Source of the DNA: Micromonospora cabrerizensis
GTDB lineage: Bacteria > Actinomycetota > Actinomycetes > Mycobacteriales > Micromonosporaceae
Reading direction: 5' to 3'
Assembly: GCF_022230955.1 (NCBI RefSeq)
Contig: NZ_JAKKFI010000089.1
Location: 112,428-176,427 of the forward strand
Length of the DNA stretch: 64,000 nt
Shown here: positions 51,501 through 59,603 of the stretch, one piece after another
Numbering within the stretch: position 1 is the stretch's first letter
Layout: each line of letters starts with the position of its first letter
Translations under genes and position numbers: made by a program
Notes under the pieces: model-generated
Told to the model about the DNA's origin: nothing
The model's input: the letters and a program-made list of their open reading frames with translations, nothing else
The model's database searches: none

Positions 51501-52473
51501 CTCCACCGGCGGGTACGCCAACTTCGCCACGGTCACCGGTGGGGTCACCGCCCCGACCGGCACCCGGACCCTGTTCCTGGTCTTCAAGGGCGCCGGCCCG
51601 TACTTCGACATCGACGAGTTCACGCTCTCCACCACCCCCGGTGGGCCCGGGCCGGACCCGGACCCCGACCCGGATCCCGATCCGGGCGCCAACCTGGCCC
51701 GGGGCAAGCCGGCGCGTGCGTCCAGCTTCGAGGGCGCGTACGGCGCGGCCAACGCGTTCGACGGCGTGGCCGGAACCCGGTGGGGCAGCTCCTTCAGTGA
51801 CCCCCAGTGGATCGATGTGGACCTCGGCGCCACATACTCGGTCAGCCGGGTCAAACTGACCTGGGAGGCGGCGTACGGCAGTGGTTACCAGATCCAGACC
51901 TCGCCGGACGGGGTCAACTTCACCACGATCCGCACCGTGACCGGCGGCGACGGCGGGGTGGACGACGTGACCGGGCTCAGCGGCTCCGGCCGCTACATCC
52001 GGCTCCTCGGCACCACCCGGGGCACCGCCTGGGGCTACTCGCTGTTCGAGTTCGAGGTGTACGGCGGCACCGGCAACCCGACCGGCGGCAACCTGCTGCT
52101 CAACAAGCCGACGTCCACGTCCAGCAACGAGGGGGCCGACGTGTCCGGCGCCCAGGCGGTGGACGGCAGCCTCACCACCCGTTGGTCGAGCACCTTCTCC
52201 GACCCGCAGTGGATCCGCGTCGATCTCGGCAGCCCGACCGCGATCGGTCGGGTCAAGCTGAGCTGGGAGGCGGCGTACAGCAGCGCGTACCAGATCCAGA
52301 CCTCGAACGACGGCACCACCTGGACGACCGTGAAGACGGTGACCGGCGCCGACGGCGGGGTGGACGAGCACACCGCGCTCAATGCCAACGGCCGCTACCT
52401 GCGGATCAACGGCACCGCCCGGGGCACCGGGTACGGCCACTCGCTCTGGGAGGTGGAGGCGTACACCAGCTGA
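48532..52473 (+). CDS. Secreted ThuA / PQQ-sugar-dehydrogenase / PKD / CBM6 / discoidin protein
   Basis: A GTG after AAAGGA opens a 1313-residue protein with a signal peptide (about 1-32). Domains in order: ThuA-like, class I glutaminase-amidotransferase-like (33-250; FSKTAGFRHGSI, GGGGYVGVHAASDTEYDW); six-bladed sugar-dehydrogenase propeller (260-715; GLQGIKADPNF, YAMGFRNPFRM, FYGWPYC, GPDGALYVLDYG); PKD (717-800); an Ig-like domain (800-905); a CBM6-like domain (908-1037; AVGYIDNNDWISF); a PDPDPDPDPDP linker; and two F5/8 type C domains (1053-1313). ThuA proteins are linked to disaccharide oxidation, so this looks like an extracellular enzyme acting on polysaccharide-derived sugars; substrate unknown. 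It is flanked by hairpin terminators, so it is monocistronic. Confidence 0.9.
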   Translation: MRRSLRSWLGLALSAVLVAGGIVASPPTASAAPFTVLVFSKTAGFRHGSITPGIAAIQQLGAANGFTVEATEDSAQFTDANLDRFAAVIWLSTTGDVLNAAQQAAFERYITGGGGYVGVHAASDTEYDWPWYGGLVGAYFASHPAEQNVTVKVADQVHPSTATLPQRWNRFDELYNYRTNPRGNAHVLATLDESTYTGGSMGADHPISWCQNYSGGRAWYTGLGHTDASYTEASFRQHLLGGIQTAAGAVDADCGPTVTSSFQQVELAKGAAETGEPMSLTVLPDRGVLHTSRNGVIRHTDAAGNTKIAATLPVYTGDEEGLQGIKADPNFATNRWVYAYFAPPLSTPGGGAPATGTPAEFAVWEGVNRLARFTVNADNTINLASETLILDVPTSRGMCCHVGGDMDFDAAGNLYLSTGDDTNPFDSAGFTPIDERAGRNPAFDAQRTSANSNDLRGKVLRIKPSTAGGYTIPAGNMFAPGTARTRPEVYAMGFRNPFRMSVDKATGIVYLGDYGPDAGTADPNRGPAGNVEFARIDRPGFYGWPYCTARNDAYNDYTFPSGPSGPKFNCAGGPVNNSPNNTGITQLPPAVSAWLPYGGSGSPPEFTGGGLSPMGGPVYRYDPNNTSPVAFPEYYDGTYFAGEFGRRWIKNIKLDGSGQPLKINPFPWTGTQVMDMEFGPDGALYVLDYGTGWFNGDANSALYRIEYAREGRAPVAKASATPTSGTAPLTVAFSSAGTLDPDGDPFTYAWDFDNNGTTDSTAANPSFTYTTNGTRSPTLTVRDTTGKTATASVVVTVGNSAPVVTVNTPLNGQTFTFGDAVPFSVTVTDAQDGAINCARVKVNYVLGHDSHGHQLGSVQGCSGVIQTSADGEHDTAANIFGIIDAEYTDLGGGGQPALTTHTQAVLQPRVRQAEHFGDSSGVQVVAGAAGHGGAAVGYIDNNDWISFRPYNLTGVQSFSARVGAPAGGGGTLELRVDSPTGPLVGSATVVSTGGYANFATVTGGVTAPTGTRTLFLVFKGAGPYFDIDEFTLSTTPGGPGPDPDPDPDPDPGANLARGKPARASSFEGAYGAANAFDGVAGTRWGSSFSDPQWIDVDLGATYSVSRVKLTWEAAYGSGYQIQTSPDGVNFTTIRTVTGGDGGVDDVTGLSGSGRYIRLLGTTRGTAWGYSLFEFEVYGGTGNPTGGNLLLNKPTSTSSNEGADVSGAQAVDGSLTTRWSSTFSDPQWIRVDLGSPTAIGRVKLSWEAAYSSAYQIQTSNDGTTWTTVKTVTGADGGVDEHTALNANGRYLRINGTARGTGYGHSLWEVEAYTS

Positions 52474-52483
52474 ACCACCACCA

Positions 52484-52524
52484 GGGTCCGCCCCCACCGT
52501 CGATCTGGCGGTGGGGGCGGACCC
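52484..52524 (+). terminator. Hairpin terminator of the ThuA-fusion gene
   Basis: Perfect 16-bp arms (gggtccgcccccaccg / cggtgggggcggaccc) with a 9-base loop start 11 bases after the stop. Confidence 0.88.
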
Positions 52525-52609
52525 GCCTCGATCACGTAGCAGCGGGGGCGGGACCGAGATCCGGAGGACATCCCCGCAGATGAAGGCGTAGGTCACTCCG
52601 CTTGCCGGC

Positions 52610-53398
52610 TCAGACGGTCGGGACTGTTCCGCCATCGATCACGTACTCGGCGCCCACGATGGCCGAGGCGCGGTCCGAGACCAGGAACCCGACCAGGTCG
52701 GCGATCTCCTCAGTGTTGGCAAACCGTCCCAGGGGCACGCCTCCTAGGGAGTCGTAGATGCTCTGCTTGGCCTGTTCGCGGCTGATCCCGTTGCCCTCGG
52801 CGATTCGGTCCACGAACCTCTCGTAGGCCTCCGTCTCGATCCCGCCGGGGCTGATCGCGTTGACGCGGACGCCGCGCGGGGCGAGCTCGTTGGCGAGCCC
52901 CTTGCTGTAGGTGCGCAACGCGGCTTTCGCTGCCGCGTAGGCCAGGGACGCGTCGTACTGAGGGAGTTCACGCTGGATCGAGGTGAAGTGCAGCACGACC
53001 GCCGACTCGGACTCGATCATCGCGGGGAGGAGAGCTCGGTCGAGCCGCACCGCTCCGAGGAAGTTCAGGTTCAGCTCGATCATCCACTGCTCGTCGGTGA
53101 TGGCCGCGAACCCACCGGACGGCGTCGAGGCACCTCCGACGACGTGCACCAGGATGTCCAGTGCGCCGCCGGTCTCGGCGATCCGGTCGGCCACCGCCTT
53201 CGTGCCCTCGACCGTCGAGGTGTCGGCCTCGATGAACCGGTCGGGGTGCTCGTATCCCTCGGGCATCGTCCGGGCCGTCACGTAGACGTCGGCGCCCATC
53301 TCCCGCAGTCTCTCGACGACGGCCTTGCCTGAGCCCTTCGATCCGCCCGTGACCAGCGCTCGGCGCCCATCGAGACGATCGCGATCTGAAGCGGGCAT
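52610..53398 (-). CDS. Short-chain dehydrogenase/reductase
   Basis: The ATG (MPASDRDRLDGRRALVTGG) follows GAGGAGAG and gives 262 residues. The Rossmann motif TGGSKGSGKAV (about 17-27), the NAG-like HVVGGAS, Ser of FTSIQREL and YAAAK (Tyr/Lys catalytic pair, about 156-160) are all present, with PGGIETEAYERF after. It is a classical SDR that oxidises or reduces a carbonyl/alcohol with NAD(P); the substrate is unknown. It lies 37 bases after a SnoaL-like gene and is probably cotranscribed with it, under the divergent MerR regulator. Confidence 0.9.
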   Translation of the reverse strand: MPASDRDRLDGRRALVTGGSKGSGKAVVERLREMGADVYVTARTMPEGYEHPDRFIEADTSTVEGTKAVADRIAETGGALDILVHVVGGASTPSGGFAAITDEQWMIELNLNFLGAVRLDRALLPAMIESESAVVLHFTSIQRELPQYDASLAYAAAKAALRTYSKGLANELAPRGVRVNAISPGGIETEAYERFVDRIAEGNGISREQAKQSIYDSLGGVPLGRFANTEEIADLVGFLVSDRASAIVGAEYVIDGGTVPTV

Positions 53399-53435
53399 TC
53401 GCTCTCCTCTGAAGATTGACGTGATGCGGGTCTTG

Positions 53436-53798
53436 TCAGGACCCGTGGTTGGCGATGACGAGTTCGGTGACGAGGTCCTCACGGGTCGTGAACCGATAGT
53501 CGAGCTCGGCGACGCCGCCTGGGAAGGTTCCCTCGAGCCGCAGGGTCACCACCCAGTGGTCGTCGTTGATTCGGGCAGCAGCGATCTGCTCGGTCGTGTA
53601 CTCGAACTCGGAGCCGGCGTCCCGCAGGAACGCGTGAATCTGCTCTCGGCCGCGGAAGGACTCGCCCTGGTCGATGGCCACCGCGTCCTCGGCGAAGAAC
53701 GACGATGCTGTGTCGGCGTCGCGGACGACGTGAGCGGCGAGGAAACCGCGGACGGTGGCTGGCAGTGGATCGGACCGGAGGTTGATGTGGTGTGTCAT
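53436..53798 (-). CDS. SnoaL/NTF2-like protein
   Basis: The 120-residue protein has the NTF2-like cone fold signature: VRGFLAAHVVRDADTASSFFAEDAVAID, FRGREQIHAFL and a closing sheet (DHWVVTLRLEGTFPGGVAELDYRF). It may be a small enzyme (isomerase/cyclase class) or a ligand-binding protein; catalytic residues cannot be assigned. It is the first gene of a probable operon with the SDR gene and is divergent from the MerR gene, with the MerR palindrome between them. Confidence 0.83.
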   Translation of the reverse strand: MTHHINLRSDPLPATVRGFLAAHVVRDADTASSFFAEDAVAIDQGESFRGREQIHAFLRDAGSEFEYTTEQIAAARINDDHWVVTLRLEGTFPGGVAELDYRFTTREDLVTELVIANHGS

Positions 53799-53839
53799 GA
53801 GCCCACCATGTGGCCTCGCGGTGCAGGAGGGTCAAACGG

Positions 53840-53870
53840 TGGACTCTCCCCCTGGGGGAGCCTTCATACT
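53840..53870 (+). promoter_or_regulatory. MerR-type promoter with palindromic operator
   Basis: TGGACT (-35) and CATACT (-10) are separated by exactly 19 bases, the stretched spacing typical of MerR-controlled promoters. The spacer starts with the perfect palindrome CTCCCCC-T-GGGGGAG (53846-53860). Start of transcription would fall at about 53877, which is the GTG of the regulator, so the mRNA would be leaderless. Confidence 0.82.
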
Positions 53871-53876
53871 GCGGAG

Positions 53877-54671
53877 GTGCTGACGATCGGGGAGTTCTCG
53901 CGCCTGACCCACCTGAGCGTGCGGACCCTGCGGCGGTACCACGAGGGCGACCTGCTGGAACCCGCCGTGGTGGACGAGACCTCCGGCTACCGCTACTACG
54001 CCATCGAGCAGATCCCGACCGCCCAGGTCATCAACCGGCTCCGCGAACTCGACGTCCCCCTGGGCGACGTGCAGCGGATCCTGCGGTCCCCGGACCCCGG
54101 TGTCCGCGCGACCCTGATCGCCGACCACCTCCAACGCCTGGAGGCCGAACTCGACCGCACCCGAGCCGCGGTCGCGTCGCTGCGCCGCCTGCTCCGCCCC
54201 GACCCCGCGCCGATCAAGGTGGAGCTCCGTGCCGAGCCCGCCCGCACGGTCGCGGCGGTGGCGGCCGTGGTCGACGAGGGCGAGGTCGAAGCCTGGTTCG
54301 CGGGCGCAATGGCGGAGTTGGAGGTGGCCGTTGGCGACGCGGTGACCGGTCCACCGGGTGGCACCTACGACAACTCCCTGTTCGAGCAGGGCCGCGGTCA
54401 CGCGTTGGTCTACCTGCCGACGGCCGCTCCACCTCGTACCGGGCGGGTGCACGCCGCGACCCTACCCGCCGCGGAACTGGCGGTGGCCACCCATGTCGGC
54501 GAGCACGATGGCATCGAGGTCACCTACGGCGAGCTCGGTACCTGGGTCGTGAAGAACGCCATGTCGGTGGCGGGGCCCGTGCGGGAGGTGTACCTCGTCG
54601 GACCTCGGGACGCAAGCGATCCAGCCGCGTGGCGCACCGAGATCGGGTGGCCGGTCTTCCGAGTGACCTGA
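53877..54671 (+). CDS. MerR-family regulator with GyrI-like effector domain
   Basis: The GTG start gives 264 residues beginning MLTIGEFSRLTHLSVRTLRRYH, a canonical MerR winged helix with DETSGYRYYAIEQI. A dimerisation helix (about 75-115) and a C-terminal GyrI-like/effector-binding domain (about 125-262; VYLVGPRDASDPAAWRTEIGWPV) follow, as in multidrug-binding BmrR and TipAL-type regulators. A leaderless transcript is likely because the -10 ends seven bases before the GTG. It probably binds a small hydrophobic molecule and activates its own promoter and the divergent SnoaL-SDR operon. Confidence 0.9.
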   Translation: MLTIGEFSRLTHLSVRTLRRYHEGDLLEPAVVDETSGYRYYAIEQIPTAQVINRLRELDVPLGDVQRILRSPDPGVRATLIADHLQRLEAELDRTRAAVASLRRLLRPDPAPIKVELRAEPARTVAAVAAVVDEGEVEAWFAGAMAELEVAVGDAVTGPPGGTYDNSLFEQGRGHALVYLPTAAPPRTGRVHAATLPAAELAVATHVGEHDGIEVTYGELGTWVVKNAMSVAGPVREVYLVGPRDASDPAAWRTEIGWPVFRVT

Positions 54672-54826
54672 GTGGGTCGGCGGACCGACGGTCGTGAACG
54701 TCACCGTGATCTCCATCGGAGCCGTGCTGCGAAAGCGGCCTACCGCCCGGAGCCGGCGCTAGCGAATTCTGCGTTTGGCCTATCAAACGAGTACGCGGAC
54801 GGTGTAGCAGTGGACCTCCCGGAGCA

Positions 54827-55576
54827 TCACGCATACTCCTGTTCCAGGATGGCCAGGTCGCGGTCGGCGAACTGCACGTGCGCCCACTGGTCGCTGAAGA
54901 TGACTTGCAGGCACTTGACCGCCGTACGTTCGGCGGGCGGCGGGCAGCCGATCGCGGTGTTCGGCCCCCGCACGCGGTCCAGCTCCTCCTGCGTGACCTG
55001 CGCCAGATATGCGCGCAGATCGGCGATCCGCTCGGCGCGCACGGCGAGGATTTCGCCGAGGGTGGGCGCGGCCGACTCGTCGATGCCGAACTCGGTGCCG
55101 TTGGTGGTGAACGATGCGGGTACGCCGATCGGATGGAACGGGTTCGGGCGAAGGGCCGCCGCGTGGCCATACCAGGCGTCCACGACGAAGATCGTGTGGC
55201 GCAGGGTTTGGGCGAGCGACCATTCGTCGTTCACTGATCTGTGGACGGCTTCCTCTGGCAGCACGCTTGCGCGTCGCAGCGTCGCCTGCCACAGCTCCTC
55301 GATGACATCCACCGCATCGCGCATCCTCTCGGGTGTGGTTGGCCGCAGTCGAAGCCGTTCGGGGTGCAGGCGATCCAGCTCGGCCTCGATCAATGGCATG
55401 ACCTCCACGGCGTTGATGCGCAGGCCGTCGATCGCCCCGTCGATGTCGGCGTCCAACAGCAGCACGCCACGCATCCGGGCGCCGCTGAGATCCACCTCGC
55501 GGAAGGTTGCGCTGGCCATTGACAGGTCGATGAACTCCGCACCCTCGTAGTCGGGCTGCTGCACGAATCGCGTCAT
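54827..55576 (-). CDS. DinB-like protein with N-terminal pentapeptide-type segment
   Basis: The product of about 249 residues (MTRFVQQPDYEGAEFIDLS) begins with three pentapeptide-like repeats (about 10-45; A-x-F/L pattern), then a DinB/YfiT-like four-helix domain (about 60-245) with His residues spaced for metal binding (LRHTIFVVDAWYGH, WAHVQFAD). DinB-superfamily proteins are often thiol-dependent S-transferases. The start is uncertain: a GTG two codons upstream is equally possible, and there is no ribosome-binding site, so the mRNA may be leaderless. The roughly 150 bases to its left contain nothing I can name. Confidence 0.82.
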   Translation of the reverse strand: MTRFVQQPDYEGAEFIDLSMASATFREVDLSGARMRGVLLLDADIDGAIDGLRINAVEVMPLIEAELDRLHPERLRLRPTTPERMRDAVDVIEELWQATLRRASVLPEEAVHRSVNDEWSLAQTLRHTIFVVDAWYGHAAALRPNPFHPIGVPASFTTNGTEFGIDESAAPTLGEILAVRAERIADLRAYLAQVTQEELDRVRGPNTAIGCPPPAERTAVKCLQVIFSDQWAHVQFADRDLAILEQEYA

Positions 55577-55816
55577 CGGCACACCGTAGGGGCCCGGTAC
55601 GACAAGACCACCAGATCAACATCCCAGCATTGGGCTGCCCGGAGGTTTCCGGACAGGGGTTCCATTCGGGACCATTGACCGGGAGCGGAGGACTTAGAAG
55701 TGGCACGAGTGAAGATGAGAAATACTGGTCAACGATCTAGGTCTGCATCTTCTGGTCGGATCTGTTCTCCGACACGGTGGTGGTAGGCGAAGAATCACCC
55801 ATGTGTACGTCCCGGC

Positions 55817-56302
55817 TTAGTCATCGGCGACGGCCACCGGCTCCGAGCCGATGCAGCGCACCTTCAACTCGTACCCCCGGGTGGGCCCCTGGAACGTGAC
55901 CTCCACGTCGTCGTCCGGGCCCCGGTCCACGTCCCTGACCCGGAAGCCCTGCGCGGGTGCCCAGGAGACGAGGCGTACGCCACCGGGGCCGCACTCGGCC
56001 ACGGCCGTGCCGCCGTCGGTGGCGAACCCCCGGCGGACCCCGGAGCTTGCGCTCGGTGCGGGGCTGGTCGCGCCCGGCCCGGCTGAGCTGGTGCCCGGCC
56101 CGACCGAGCCGGTGCCCGTCGTGCCGGTGGGCACCGGCTCCGGCGAGGCGAGCGCCCGCTCGATCTCGGCCTCGCTGCGCACCCCGCCCGGTGTGCCGGT
56201 GAGGCTCTCACCCACCAACCGGATCGCGCCCAACCCGATCAGGGTCGCCACGGCGGCGGTGGCCACCCACCCCGCGGCGACGAGAATCGAACGACGGCCC
56301 AT
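55817..56302 (-). CDS. Putative secreted or membrane-anchored protein, function unknown
   Basis: From the ATG giving MGRRSILVAAGWVATAAV the product has 161 residues: one N-terminal membrane helix or signal (about 5-28), a Gly/Thr/Ser/Pro linker (about 60-85) and a C-terminal domain of about 70 residues with two Cys (AECGPGG, VRCIGSE). No family is recognised. AGAGG abuts the ATG, so either a leaderless start after GATAGT or the ATG 39 bases upstream is possible. It is divergent from the response regulator gene at 56405, and could be a target or accessory protein. The 240 bases to its left are of lower G+C and hold nothing I can name. Confidence 0.65.
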   Translation of the reverse strand: MGRRSILVAAGWVATAAVATLIGLGAIRLVGESLTGTPGGVRSEAEIERALASPEPVPTGTTGTGSVGPGTSSAGPGATSPAPSASSGVRRGFATDGGTAVAECGPGGVRLVSWAPAQGFRVRDVDRGPDDDVEVTFQGPTRGYELKVRCIGSEPVAVADD

Positions 56303-56404
56303 CCTCTGACTATCCCCGATCCGTCCTTGTCGTTGGCACATCCGGACGCTAAGGCATGGTTAACGTGCGCCTCGCTGCCGGCGGCAGCGGCTAGCCTGCC
56401 AGCT

Positions 56405-57100
56405 GTGGCCCGCCTGCTGCTCATCGAGGACGACCTGACCATCCGTACCCCGCTGATCCGTGCCCTGCGGGAACGCGGCCACGCGGTGGCCGCGGCCTCG
56501 ACCGCGATGGCCGGGCTCCGCGACGCCCTCGAGGACCGCCCCGATCTCGTCGTGCTCGACCTGGGCCTGCCCGACCTGGACGGGCGTGAGCTGCTGCGGA
56601 TGCTGCGCGCGGTCAGCTCGGTGCCGGTCATCGTGGCCACCGCCCGCGACGACGAGGCCGAGATCGTCCGGGTGCTCGACGCGGGTGCCGACGACTACGT
56701 GGTCAAGCCGTTCACCGCGGCACAGCTCGACGCCCGCGCCCGGGCGGTGCTGCGGCGGGGGCCCTCCGGCGCCGACGCGCAGGACCCGGTGCTCGTCGTC
56801 GGCGGGCTGCGCGTCGACGCCCGGGCCCGGCAGGTCACCCTGGACGGGGTGGTGGTCGAGCTGACGCCGCGCGAGTTCGACCTGCTGCACCACCTCGCCG
56901 GCCGCCCCGGCCAGGTGGTCACGAAACGTGAACTGCTCACCGAGGTCTGGCAGATCCCGTACGGGGGCGCCGACAAGACCGTCGACGTGCACCTGTCCTG
57001 GTTGCGGCGCAAGTTGGGGGAGAACGCCCAACAGCCCCGCTACCTGCACACCGTGCGTGGTGTCGGGGTGCGTCTCGAAGCGCCGGCGGCGCAGCCGTGA
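56405..57100 (+). CDS. OmpR/PhoB-family response regulator
   Basis: A GTG start (MARLLLIEDDLTIRTPL) gives 231 residues with phospho-acceptor Asp52 (VLDLGLPDLDG), Lys in DDYVVKPF and a winged-helix output domain (about 135-225; VELTPREFDLLHHLAGRPGQ, VDVHLSWLRRKLGE, VRGVGVRLE). TAGCCT lies seven bases before the GTG and there is no ribosome-binding site, so the mRNA is probably leaderless. Its stop overlaps the kinase GTG (GTGA). Confidence 0.93.
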   Translation: MARLLLIEDDLTIRTPLIRALRERGHAVAAASTAMAGLRDALEDRPDLVVLDLGLPDLDGRELLRMLRAVSSVPVIVATARDDEAEIVRVLDAGADDYVVKPFTAAQLDARARAVLRRGPSGADAQDPVLVVGGLRVDARARQVTLDGVVVELTPREFDLLHHLAGRPGQVVTKRELLTEVWQIPYGGADKTVDVHLSWLRRKLGENAQQPRYLHTVRGVGVRLEAPAAQP

Positions 57101-58386
57101 GGGCACGGCTCGCGCTGCTGGTCGCCGCGGTCAGCGTGCTGACCCTCATCGCCTTCCTGGTGCCGCTGGCGCTGCTGGTCCGCACGGTCGCCGAGGACCG
57201 GGCCACCGTCCGGGCCACCGCCGACGCGCAGAGTCTGGTGCCGGTGGTCGGCACCGCCGACGCGGCGACCATCCGGCTCACCGTCGAGCAGCTCGCCGCG
57301 GAGTCCGGGCGACCGGTGAGCGTCTTCCTGCCGGACGGCACGGTGCTCGGCGCCCAGACCCCCCGTACGCCGGCGGTTGCCCTGGCCGCGCGGGGGCAGA
57401 GCCTCACCGGGGAGTCGGCGGCCGGCCGGGAGGTGGTCATCGCCGTGCAGGGCCGGTCGGACGGCACCGGCGTGATCCGGATCGTGGTGCCGAAGCACGA
57501 ACTGACCGCCGGGGTCACCCGGGCCTGGCTGGTGCTCGCGCTGCTCGGCGTGATCCTCGTGGTGATCGGGCTGCTGGTCGCCGACCGGCTGGCGCGCACC
57601 CTGGTCCGGCCGATCAGTGACCTCTCCGCCGTCTCGCACCGGCTGGCCAACGCCGAGCTGGACGCCCGGGTCACCCCGGCCGGCCCGGCCGAGCTGCGCG
57701 AGGTGGCCGGTGCGCTCAACCACCTCGCCACCCGGATCCAGGTGCTCCTCGTGCAGGAACGCGAGCAGGTCGCCGACCTGTCGCACCAGTTGCGGACGCC
57801 GCTGACGGCGTTGCGGCTGGAGGCGGAGTCGCTGCGCGACCCGGACGACGCGTCCCGGATAACGGCCGCCGCCGACGGTCTCGAACGTGCGGTCACCGGG
57901 CTGATCCGGCAGGCCCGCTGGCGGCACTCACCGGCGGCGGGACCGGCCGCCTCGGACGCGGCGGCGATCGTCGCCGACCGGGTCGCGTTCTGGTCGGTGC
58001 TGGCCGAGGACACCGGCCGGGCCGTCACCCTCGACCTGGCGCCCGGGCCTCTTCCGGTCGGTGTGGCCGCGGACGACCTGGCGGCGGCCGTGGACGCCCT
58101 GCTCGGCAACGTCTTCGCGCACACCCCCGACGGAACGTCGTTCGCCGTCCGGCTCGCCGAAGACGCGGGGGAGGTGGTCCTCAGCGTCGCCGACGAGGGT
58201 CCGGGGATGCCGGCCGGCGCCGTCCGCCGGGGCGCGAGCGCGGCCGGGTCGACCGGCCTCGGCCTGGACATCGCCCGCCGCGCCGCGCAGGCCGCCGGCG
58301 GTCGCCTGGAGTTGGGTACCCGTCCGCGGGGCGGGGCGCAGGTGCTGCTGCGGCTCGGAGCACCGACGTCCCGGCCACAGGCATAG
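57097..58386 (+). CDS. Sensor histidine kinase
   Basis: The 429-residue protein has two membrane helices (about 5-28 and 146-170) around an extracytoplasmic domain of about 115 residues, HAMP (ADRLARTLVRPISDLSAVSH), HisKA with the phospho-acceptor His in VADLSHQLRTPLTAL (about 229), a short N-box (LLGNVFAHTPDG), VADEGPGMP and STGLGLDIA. It pairs with the OmpR-type regulator upstream by overlapping translation. This architecture is widespread in Micromonosporaceae; its signal is unknown. Confidence 0.93.
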   Translation: MRARLALLVAAVSVLTLIAFLVPLALLVRTVAEDRATVRATADAQSLVPVVGTADAATIRLTVEQLAAESGRPVSVFLPDGTVLGAQTPRTPAVALAARGQSLTGESAAGREVVIAVQGRSDGTGVIRIVVPKHELTAGVTRAWLVLALLGVILVVIGLLVADRLARTLVRPISDLSAVSHRLANAELDARVTPAGPAELREVAGALNHLATRIQVLLVQEREQVADLSHQLRTPLTALRLEAESLRDPDDASRITAAADGLERAVTGLIRQARWRHSPAAGPAASDAAAIVADRVAFWSVLAEDTGRAVTLDLAPGPLPVGVAADDLAAAVDALLGNVFAHTPDGTSFAVRLAEDAGEVVLSVADEGPGMPAGAVRRGASAAGSTGLGLDIARRAAQAAGGRLELGTRPRGGAQVLLRLGAPTSRPQA

Positions 58387-58414
58387 CCACCGCGGTCCCG
58401 GGTAGCTGCCAGTC

Positions 58415-58969
58415 ATGGCGCGGTACACGAAACCCGAGCTCAGAGAGCAGATCAAGGAAGAGATCAAGTCTTCCGACAAGGGCGGCCGACCGGGGCAGTG
58501 GTCGGCGCGCAAGTCGCAGCTGGTCACTCAGGAGTACAAGAAGCGCGGCGGGGGATTCCTCGGCGAAAAGGACGAGCGGCAGAAGTCGCTCCAGCGCTGG
58601 GGCAACGAGAAGTGGCAGACGAAAGAGGGCGACACGCGGGCGCGCAAGGGCGACACGACGAGTCGTTACCTGCCCAAGAAGGCCTGGGACGAGATGTCGG
58701 ACAGCCAGAAGCGCGCGACCGACACCAAGAAGCGCGAAGCGTCGCGAAGCGGCAAGCAGTACGTCGCGAACACCGGCCCCGCCAAGCGGGCGCGCCGGGA
58801 CGCCACCACCGCCGGCCGGATGACCGAGATGTCGGTGGCCGAGGCGGCCAAGCTGGTCCGGGGCCTCGACACGCGACAGCTCAAGACCGCACTGCGCAAC
58901 GAGCGCGCCAGCAAGGACCGCAAGACGCTCGTCCAGCGGCTCGAGGCGGAACTCAACCGGCGCGGCTGA
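58415..58969 (+). CDS. Basic hypothetical protein (DUF5872-like)
   Basis: The 184-residue protein is highly charged and Lys/Arg-rich, without membrane segments: MARYTKPELREQIKEEIKSS, GGRPGQWSARKSQLV, KRGGGFLGEKDERQKSLQRWG, TRYLPKKAWDEM. The C-terminal 45 residues resemble a small SAP-like helix-extension-helix (MSVAEAAKLVRGLDTRQLKTAL), which suggests DNA binding. I recall similar proteins as DUF5872, not certain. It starts 28 bases after the kinase stop but has no strong ribosome-binding site. Confidence 0.78.
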   Translation: MARYTKPELREQIKEEIKSSDKGGRPGQWSARKSQLVTQEYKKRGGGFLGEKDERQKSLQRWGNEKWQTKEGDTRARKGDTTSRYLPKKAWDEMSDSQKRATDTKKREASRSGKQYVANTGPAKRARRDATTAGRMTEMSVAEAAKLVRGLDTRQLKTALRNERASKDRKTLVQRLEAELNRRG

Positions 58970-59075
58970 CCCTGCCCCCGGCCGCCTTAACCTGGCCTTA
59001 GCGCTCGGACAGCGCGGTGCTATCCCGACCTGACCGATCCTCGGAGTCGACAACCGAGGAAAGGTGGACACCACG

Positions 59076-59603
59076 ATGAAGCGCACCAATCTGCTTCTGG
59101 CGACGGTCGGCGGTTCGGCGGTGCTGGCGGTGGCCGGGGTCGCGCTGGGCGTCAACGCCGCCAACGACCCGCGGACCGGCGGCACGGCACTCGCCGCGGC
59201 GACCGTCGCGCCGACGGCCACGGACGCGCCCGAGGTCAGCGGTTCGCCGTCGGCCAGCGGCACGCCGTCGGCCGGCACCCCATCGGGTACGCCGTCCAGC
59301 GGCACGCCGTCGGCCGGCACCTCGCCGGCGGGCAGCGCGGTCGACGAGAAGCGAGCCGGTGAGATCGCTCTCGCCAAGGCCGGTGGCGGCCAGATCGTCG
59401 AGGTCGAGGCCGAGCAGGAGAACGGTCGACCGGTGTGGAGCGTCGAGATCCTCGCGGGCGACACCGAGCACGAGGTGGACGTCGACCGGGACAACGGCTC
59501 GGTGGTGAAGGCCGAGCAGGAGCCGGTCGACGACGACGACAACGACGCCGATGACAACGACGACGACGCGGACGACAAGGACGACGACAACGACGACGAC
59601 TGA
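59076..59603 (+). CDS. Secreted PepSY-type protein with poly-Asp tail
   Basis: The ATG (MKRTNLLLATVGGSAVLAV) follows GAGGAAAGG. The 175-residue protein has a signal or anchor helix (about 8-30), a Thr/Ser/Pro/Gly linker with SGTPS-type repeats (about 45-90), one PepSY-like domain (about 92-150; KRAGEIALAKAGGGQIVEVEAEQENGRPVWSVEI, VDRDNGSVV) and a tail of about 24 residues that are almost all Asp or Asn. PepSY domains inhibit proteases or act in envelope sensing; the acid tail might bind calcium or other cations. A GC-rich terminator follows the stop. Confidence 0.82.
   Translation: MKRTNLLLATVGGSAVLAVAGVALGVNAANDPRTGGTALAAATVAPTATDAPEVSGSPSASGTPSAGTPSGTPSSGTPSAGTSPAGSAVDEKRAGEIALAKAGGGQIVEVEAEQENGRPVWSVEILAGDTEHEVDVDRDNGSVVKAEQEPVDDDDNDADDNDDDADDKDDDNDDD

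Noticed and set aside
47638..52635. A 1665-codon leftward open frame antisense to the S4 paralogue and the ThuA-fusion gene
   Set aside because: It is Arg/Gly/Val/His-rich with no domain, and the opposite strand encodes recognisable proteins throughout. Long antisense frames are expected at this G+C content.
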